Source: Halictus rubicundus (Eukaryota; Arthropoda; Insecta; Hymenoptera; Halictidae). From it: a stretch of 64,000 nt of DNA. The notes under the pieces were generated by a model. It did not search any database and was not told the origin of the DNA. It saw only the letters and a list, made by a program, of their open reading frames with translations. Below, piece after piece: positions 60,301-64,000 of this stretch (its first letter is position 1; every line of letters starts with the position of its first letter). The stretch spans positions 6,247,822 through 6,311,821 of the forward strand of contig NC_135158.1 of the NCBI RefSeq assembly GCF_050948215.1, written 5' to 3'. The position numbers and the translations under genes were made by a program.

Positions 60301-63300
60301 TGCACATGCTGCACCTGTGGCTGAGAATATTGCACTTGTTGGGTCTGTTGCATCTGCTGATGCACATGCTGTTGCTGGGACAACATTTGTATTTGCGATT
60401 GCAGCTGCGGCTGTATTTGCGGTTGCATTTGATGACTCATCTGTTGCGGCACGTTCATCTGATTTAACTGTATATACTGTTGTTGCTGCTGATGGATATG
60501 CTGTTGCTGTTGGATTTGCTGTTGCTGCTGAATTTGTTGTTGCTGTTGGATCTGTTGTTGCTGTTGAATCTGTTGCTGCTGTTGAATTTGCTGTTGTTGT
60601 ATCTGTTGAGTCACTTGAGGAAATTGTGGTTGTGTTTGCACGGTTTGTGGCGTCGAACATTGGGATGAAGTAGGGTTTATGTTTTGCGAGACGTGCGGTG
60701 GATACGATTGTTGCTGTTGATACTGCTGTTGCAATTGTTGCTGATACTGTTGTTGTTGATACTGAACTTGTTGCTGGGAAACTTGAGGAACTTGTTGCAT
60801 CTGCTGCGCCTGCTGAGGCTGAACAACCGAGGTTTGTTGCTGCATCAGTGGCTGTTGTTGCACCAATTGAACAGGCTGTGGTTGTAAGCTGTGTTGTTGG
60901 GATGGTTGCGCACTGGGTTGCATTTGTTGTTGTGGCTGCATTTGCTGTTGCGGCTGCATTTGCTGTTGCGGCTGCATCTGCTGTTGCGGCTGCATCTGCT
61001 GTTGCGGCTGCATCTGCTGTTGCGGCTGCATTTGCTGTTGCGGCTGCATTTGTTGTTGCGGCTGAATTTGTTGTTGAGGCTGCATTTGTTGTTGTGGTTG
61101 CATTTGTTGTTGTGGTTGCATTTGTTGTTGTGGCTGCATTTGTTGTTGTGGCTGCATTTGTTGTTGTGGCTGCATTTGTTGTTGTGGTTGCATTTGTTGT
61201 TGCGGCTGCAGAGGTATTTGGTTTTGTTGTAATTGCATTTGTACTGCACCCTGCATCTGAATGCCCATGTTGGATTGGATCTGCTGTTGTTGTTGCAGCT
61301 GCATTTGCTGGAGCAGCAACTGTTGTTGCAGTAAATTCTCATTAGCCGTGGTAGTGGTATCCGCTTCTCTATCTAACCGTTCTTTTTCTTCTTTGGCTTT
61401 GCGTTCTTCCCTTTCCCGTAACAAAGTAGTGATCTGGGACTTTAACATCTTTGCTACAGCCTTAACGTCTTCTTCGAGGATCAGGCTGGACTTAGCCATC
61501 TCCGAGGCTACCTCCTCCGCGTTGTCCGCTTGGATGTCGAAATCGAATTGTATCGCCTCGTTCTCTTTATGCTTATTAGTACGCTTCTTAGGATCCAATA
61601 CTCGAAGTCGAAATTCAACGCGGGACAGTTCCGCGTCCGCTACCGCCGAGTCTCGTGAAACCATTTCCAATTTTAACCCAACATCGTCCGCGAAAAATTC
61701 ATGATTTAAAAGGTCCTTAACCAACGGTCGCTCTTCTTTCTTCAGCCGAATACACATTTCAATGATTTCTCGAACCTCTGGATTTTCCACTTTGTCATAG
61801 CTCTGTGGCTTTACTCCCTGAAAAATAAAAAATATTATGTAATGTTAACCGGCCACTTACAAGATTCGGTATAAATTTGATATTTTGATATTAATTTTAT
61901 ATTACCGATACTACGCGCTTATATATTTGCGCTGGTCCAGTACATTCAGAGTATGGATATTCGCTAGTAGCCATTTCGAGCATACACATTCCAAATGCAT
62001 AAACGTCAACAGACTCATCGTAATGCTCCTCATACATTTCCGGTGCCATAAATTCAGGTGTACCAATCACGCTCTTCGCGAAACTTCGATTTTTCAAAGT
62101 AGCAAGACCCAAGTCGCCAATTTTGACACTCCCCGTTGTACCAGTAATAAAAATATTGTCGCACTTCAGATCACGGTGAATAATTGGCGGTGATCTCGAA
62201 TGTAAAAAGCTAAGGCCTTTCAAAATTTGCCGACACCAAGACTTTACTACCTTCGGATTAATTTTTTTAAAACGTCTTAGGTATCTGCAAAAAAATTGAT
62301 CGAATCAATTAGTACGACACACCTATAAAATCGTTGAACATTATATGTATAATGCAGTGGAAAACTCACGTCTTTAATGTTCCTGAAGTCATAAGTTCAG
62401 TGACTAGTACAATGTATTTCCTACGCGTAAGTGTAACTTCCCAATAATCATAAAATCTAACAATATTTGGATGTTGCAATCCTTTCAACATTTCTGCTTC
62501 CTCCCTAAATCTCAGTCTTTCTGTCTTGTTTAACTTTTTTTCCTGAATGAGAAGCATATGTAAAAATGTAAATTCCGAAAGCTTTATATACAACAAATAG
62601 TTGATTGAATTCGTCTTACCTGTAATTCGCACCAGGCAACAGCCACACCAGTTTGAGTATCCAAACCCCTATATACAGTCTTAAAGCTGCCTCTTCCGAT
62701 TTCCTCCTCGAATTTCAAAAATCTACCGTCCGGTGATATACCTATAGCTTTCTCCTCATCGTCATCATCTTCTACATTTTGAACTTTCACTTTCATCAAT
62801 AAATTTCGAACTTCCTCCATAGCCATGGTTTTCTGCGATAATTTCTCGTCCGCTTTAAAATTTTCGTCGAGCAAGGGACCGATAAAACCTTCCACCGTTT
62901 CTTCCTGCACGACGTCCTTTTGGGCATCCTTCTCCGTCTTGATCTCGTCCTCGATATTCATTTCCTTAACATTCTCCATATCGGTATCTAAAGGTGGTAC
63001 TTTCCCTAGTTTACTCAGAGATTCATGAAGTGCTTGTGCAGCAACAATATCGCTGATACTGGTGCCATTGTCATCTTCGTCGTATATCGTCACTTCTCCC
63101 TCTTCTTCTTCCCGTTGTGTCTCCATATCCTTTCCCTCGGTATCCACTATCTCTTCCGACACTTTCGACGTCACAAATCTCGAACTTTTCACCACTTCTT
63201 CGTTCGGTTGAGCCTCCTTCTTGTCCTCAACAGCATCTTCCTCGGAATCTTTAGCAACACCCTCTTTCTCCGCCATATTGGTAGACTTCGACGAGTCGGT

Positions 63301-64000
63301 AGACGTTTTCCGTTTCACCTCTTCATTAGTTTTACTATTACCTGTTGAATTCGTGGACGTTTCCATGGACGAGTCTATACTTTTCCCTATATTTACTTTA
63401 TTCGAAGTCTTACTACTGTGCTGCACGATTAGAATTTCTGTGATATACTTACTTTTAGATTTGGCGGTTCTGCCCTCGCTATTACTGCATCGTGCGCTTA
63501 TGGAAGATGTGGAGAATACTTTTTGTTTATTTTGTATGATTGTTTCCTCGTCGATGCTATTCGTCGATGTTTTTCTCGCGACGCCCGAAGTTTTCGAGGA
63601 TTCGGAACATTCTGTGGTTGTTACTTTTGACTCGCTAGTATCTAATGATAATTTTTTGTCTGATGCGTTCTGCGACGACACAGCACCTTCTTCACTGATG
63701 CTACATTCCACGCTCGTCTCATCTTCGTCTGATTTTTTCGATTTCACTCGACTAATTGGTGTTGAAGGCGTGGAACTAGATCCTGTGTGATTTCAAAGTA
63801 GAATCGTTAATCCAAGCTCGTCGAAGATCGTGAACCATAAAATATACAGAAGACTGTACAGAACCTGGGACATTGAACACATTTTCTGTCGCAGTGATAG
63901 CTTCCTCTGCGTCACTGAAACTGCGCTCATTTTCATTGTCTAAAGATGGCGAATTGAGATTCCGAGAGGATGATTTTTCCGAGATGCGAGCAGATAAAAG
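51394..64000 (-). CDS. Wnk: WNK (with-no-lysine) serine/threonine kinase, 5' end outside window
   Basis: Seventeen exons in consistent phase: edge-63865, 63782-62620, 62542-62370, 62284-61906, 61817-59599, 59015-58790, 58712-58515, 57672-57601, 56932-54705, 54637-54238, 53824-53696, 53546-53169, 53049-52908, 52676-52588, 52514-52447, 52371-52199 and 52061-51394, about 2,946 residues in view. The kinase has the WNK hallmarks: the beta-3 lysine is Cys (VAWCELQ, codon 62631-62629) and the catalytic Lys is in the glycine loop (GRGSFKTVYRG, codon 62682-62680), with HRDLKCDN, IGDLGLATL and FAKSVIGTPEFMAPEMYEE. Two PF2-like modules follow (QFDFDIQADNAEEVASEM; VTFKFDRDDMVPTDIANNLV), then Gln-rich tracts, two RFxV motifs that dock SPAK/OSR1 kinases (RFLV at 56431-56420, RFVV at 53013-53002) and a C-terminal coiled coil (LETLQRRHREELERFQQHQLQLL). 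WNK senses chloride and controls cation-chloride cotransporters. One intron (52587-52515) starts with GC. Confidence 0.97.
57601..57672 (-). CDS. Wnk: 72-nt candidate cassette exon of WNK
   Basis: Flanked by GCAGCAG acceptor and TTCG/GTGAGT donor. It codes 24 residues in the main frame, rich in Ser, Arg and His (RHGSLTRQSSHRSSYKV). Its length is a multiple of three and both neighbours end and start at phase 0, so it can be included or skipped freely. SLTRQSS and HRSSYKV contain possible basophilic phosphorylation sites. It sits between two long introns. Confidence 0.7.
57964..58277. mobile_element. 314-bp mariner-like miniature inverted-repeat element in a WNK intron
   Basis: It begins TACAGTCACTCGTAA and ends TTACGAGTGACTGTA. 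The inverted arms extend for about 70 bp with scattered mismatches, including matching CTTAAAAAGAC and TAACTTTTTT blocks and a CTTGGAT/ATCCAAAT pair. The TA at each border suits a Tc1/mariner TA target duplication. There is no transposase frame, so it would be a non-autonomous copy. Confidence 0.8.
59257..59562. mobile_element. About 306-bp inverted-repeat element in a WNK intron
   Basis: Left end GTTTAAGGAGCTACATGCAA; the complement of the right end reads GTTTAAGGGGCTATGTACCA. The two match over roughly 19 bp with a few differences. The interior is AT-rich with no gene. It lies within intron 59016-59598. Weaker evidence than for the element at 57964. Confidence 0.5.
60480..60610 (-). repeat. 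Wnk: QQQQIQ-type coding repeat in WNK
   Basis: About six imperfect 18-bp units coding QQQQQI. It lies downstream (C-terminal side) of the longer MQPQQQ array in the same exon. Mixed CAA and CAG codons. Confidence 0.75.
60918..61206 (-). repeat. Wnk: 18-bp coding minisatellite in WNK, 16 copies of PQQQMQ
   Basis: Sixteen tandem units of CCGCAACAGCAAATGCAG-like sequence code PQQQMQ, one unit reading PQQQIQ. Copies differ at synonymous sites: CAG-rich near 60960-61050 and CAA-rich near 61070-61200, suggesting two expansion episodes. It sits just after the kinase and first PF2-like module. Copy number is likely to vary between individuals. Confidence 0.9.

Noticed and set aside
60918..61206. Regularly spaced 18-bp repeats considered as a CRISPR-like array
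   Set aside because: The units are contiguous without spacers, stay in the WNK reading frame and code PQQQMQ; the genome is animal.
60698..61345. Long plus-strand open frame rich in Val and Ala opposite the WNK Gln repeats
   Set aside because: It is the antisense reading of CAG/CAA codon repeats (CTG/TTG in other phases read as Ala, Val, Leu). The minus frame has proper splice sites and WNK homology.
1..64000. Search by eye for tRNA, rRNA, CRISPR arrays, integrated viral genes or full transposases
   Set aside because: None seen; no cloverleaf with A/B box pair, reverse transcriptase, integrase or DDE transposase motif was recognised. A tRNAscan or Infernal run would be decisive for small RNAs.

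Overview
The window is a compact, AT-rich, intron-bearing animal genome segment. The gene set and style suggest an insect, most likely a hymenopteran such as a bee: short introns, GT-AG splice sites in AT-rich sequence, and closely packed genes with head-to-head and convergent neighbours. The species call is inference. I assembled gene models by hand from open frames, splice sites and codon phase. Except for the two genes cut by the window edges, every model closes to a whole number of codons.

Layout: (1) 1-5964, minus: a ZC3H4/suppressor-of-sable CCCH zinc-finger gene, 3' end outside the window; its first intron carries an orphan Tudor-like open frame on the plus strand. (2) 7339-16287, plus: a gamma-glutamyltranspeptidase-like type II membrane protein. 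Its best-fitting first exon lies 6.8 kb upstream, so two minus-strand genes, RAD54 (8185-11619) and the tRNA-dihydrouridine synthase DUS4L (12132-13409), would be nested in its first intron. (3) 16506-17927, minus: GDP-fucose transporter. (4) 19565-21511, plus: adiponectin receptor. (5) 24409-25367, plus: small single-pass C3orf18-like protein. (6) 26847-27279, minus: HMGA-like AT-hook protein. (7) 30265-31058, minus: spliceosomal SNF, head-to-head with (8) 31714-32427, plus: SFR1 recombination factor. (9) 32589-33240, minus: mitochondrial ribosomal protein S18C, head-to-head with (10) 33953-36520, plus: mitochondrial phosphate carrier. (11) 37395-40240, minus: SLC26 anion transporter. (12) 41722-44628, minus: seven-finger C2H2 protein. 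(13) 46582-46755, plus: SMIM30-type micropeptide. (14) 51394-64000, minus: the large WNK kinase gene, 5' end outside the window.

Most genes are unrelated housekeeping genes that are merely adjacent. RAD54 and SFR1 both act in homologous recombination, but they lie about 20 kb apart and nothing indicates co-regulation. I see no operon-like or defence-type system. The most unusual items are the nested-gene arrangement with a probably inactive GGT-family host, two non-canonical GC-AG introns, an in-frame stop-free intron in mRpS18C, four intronic copies of one short inverted-repeat element family, two further inverted-repeat elements in WNK introns, a Tudor-like remnant, and a possible tiny spliced transcript at 29.7 kb.
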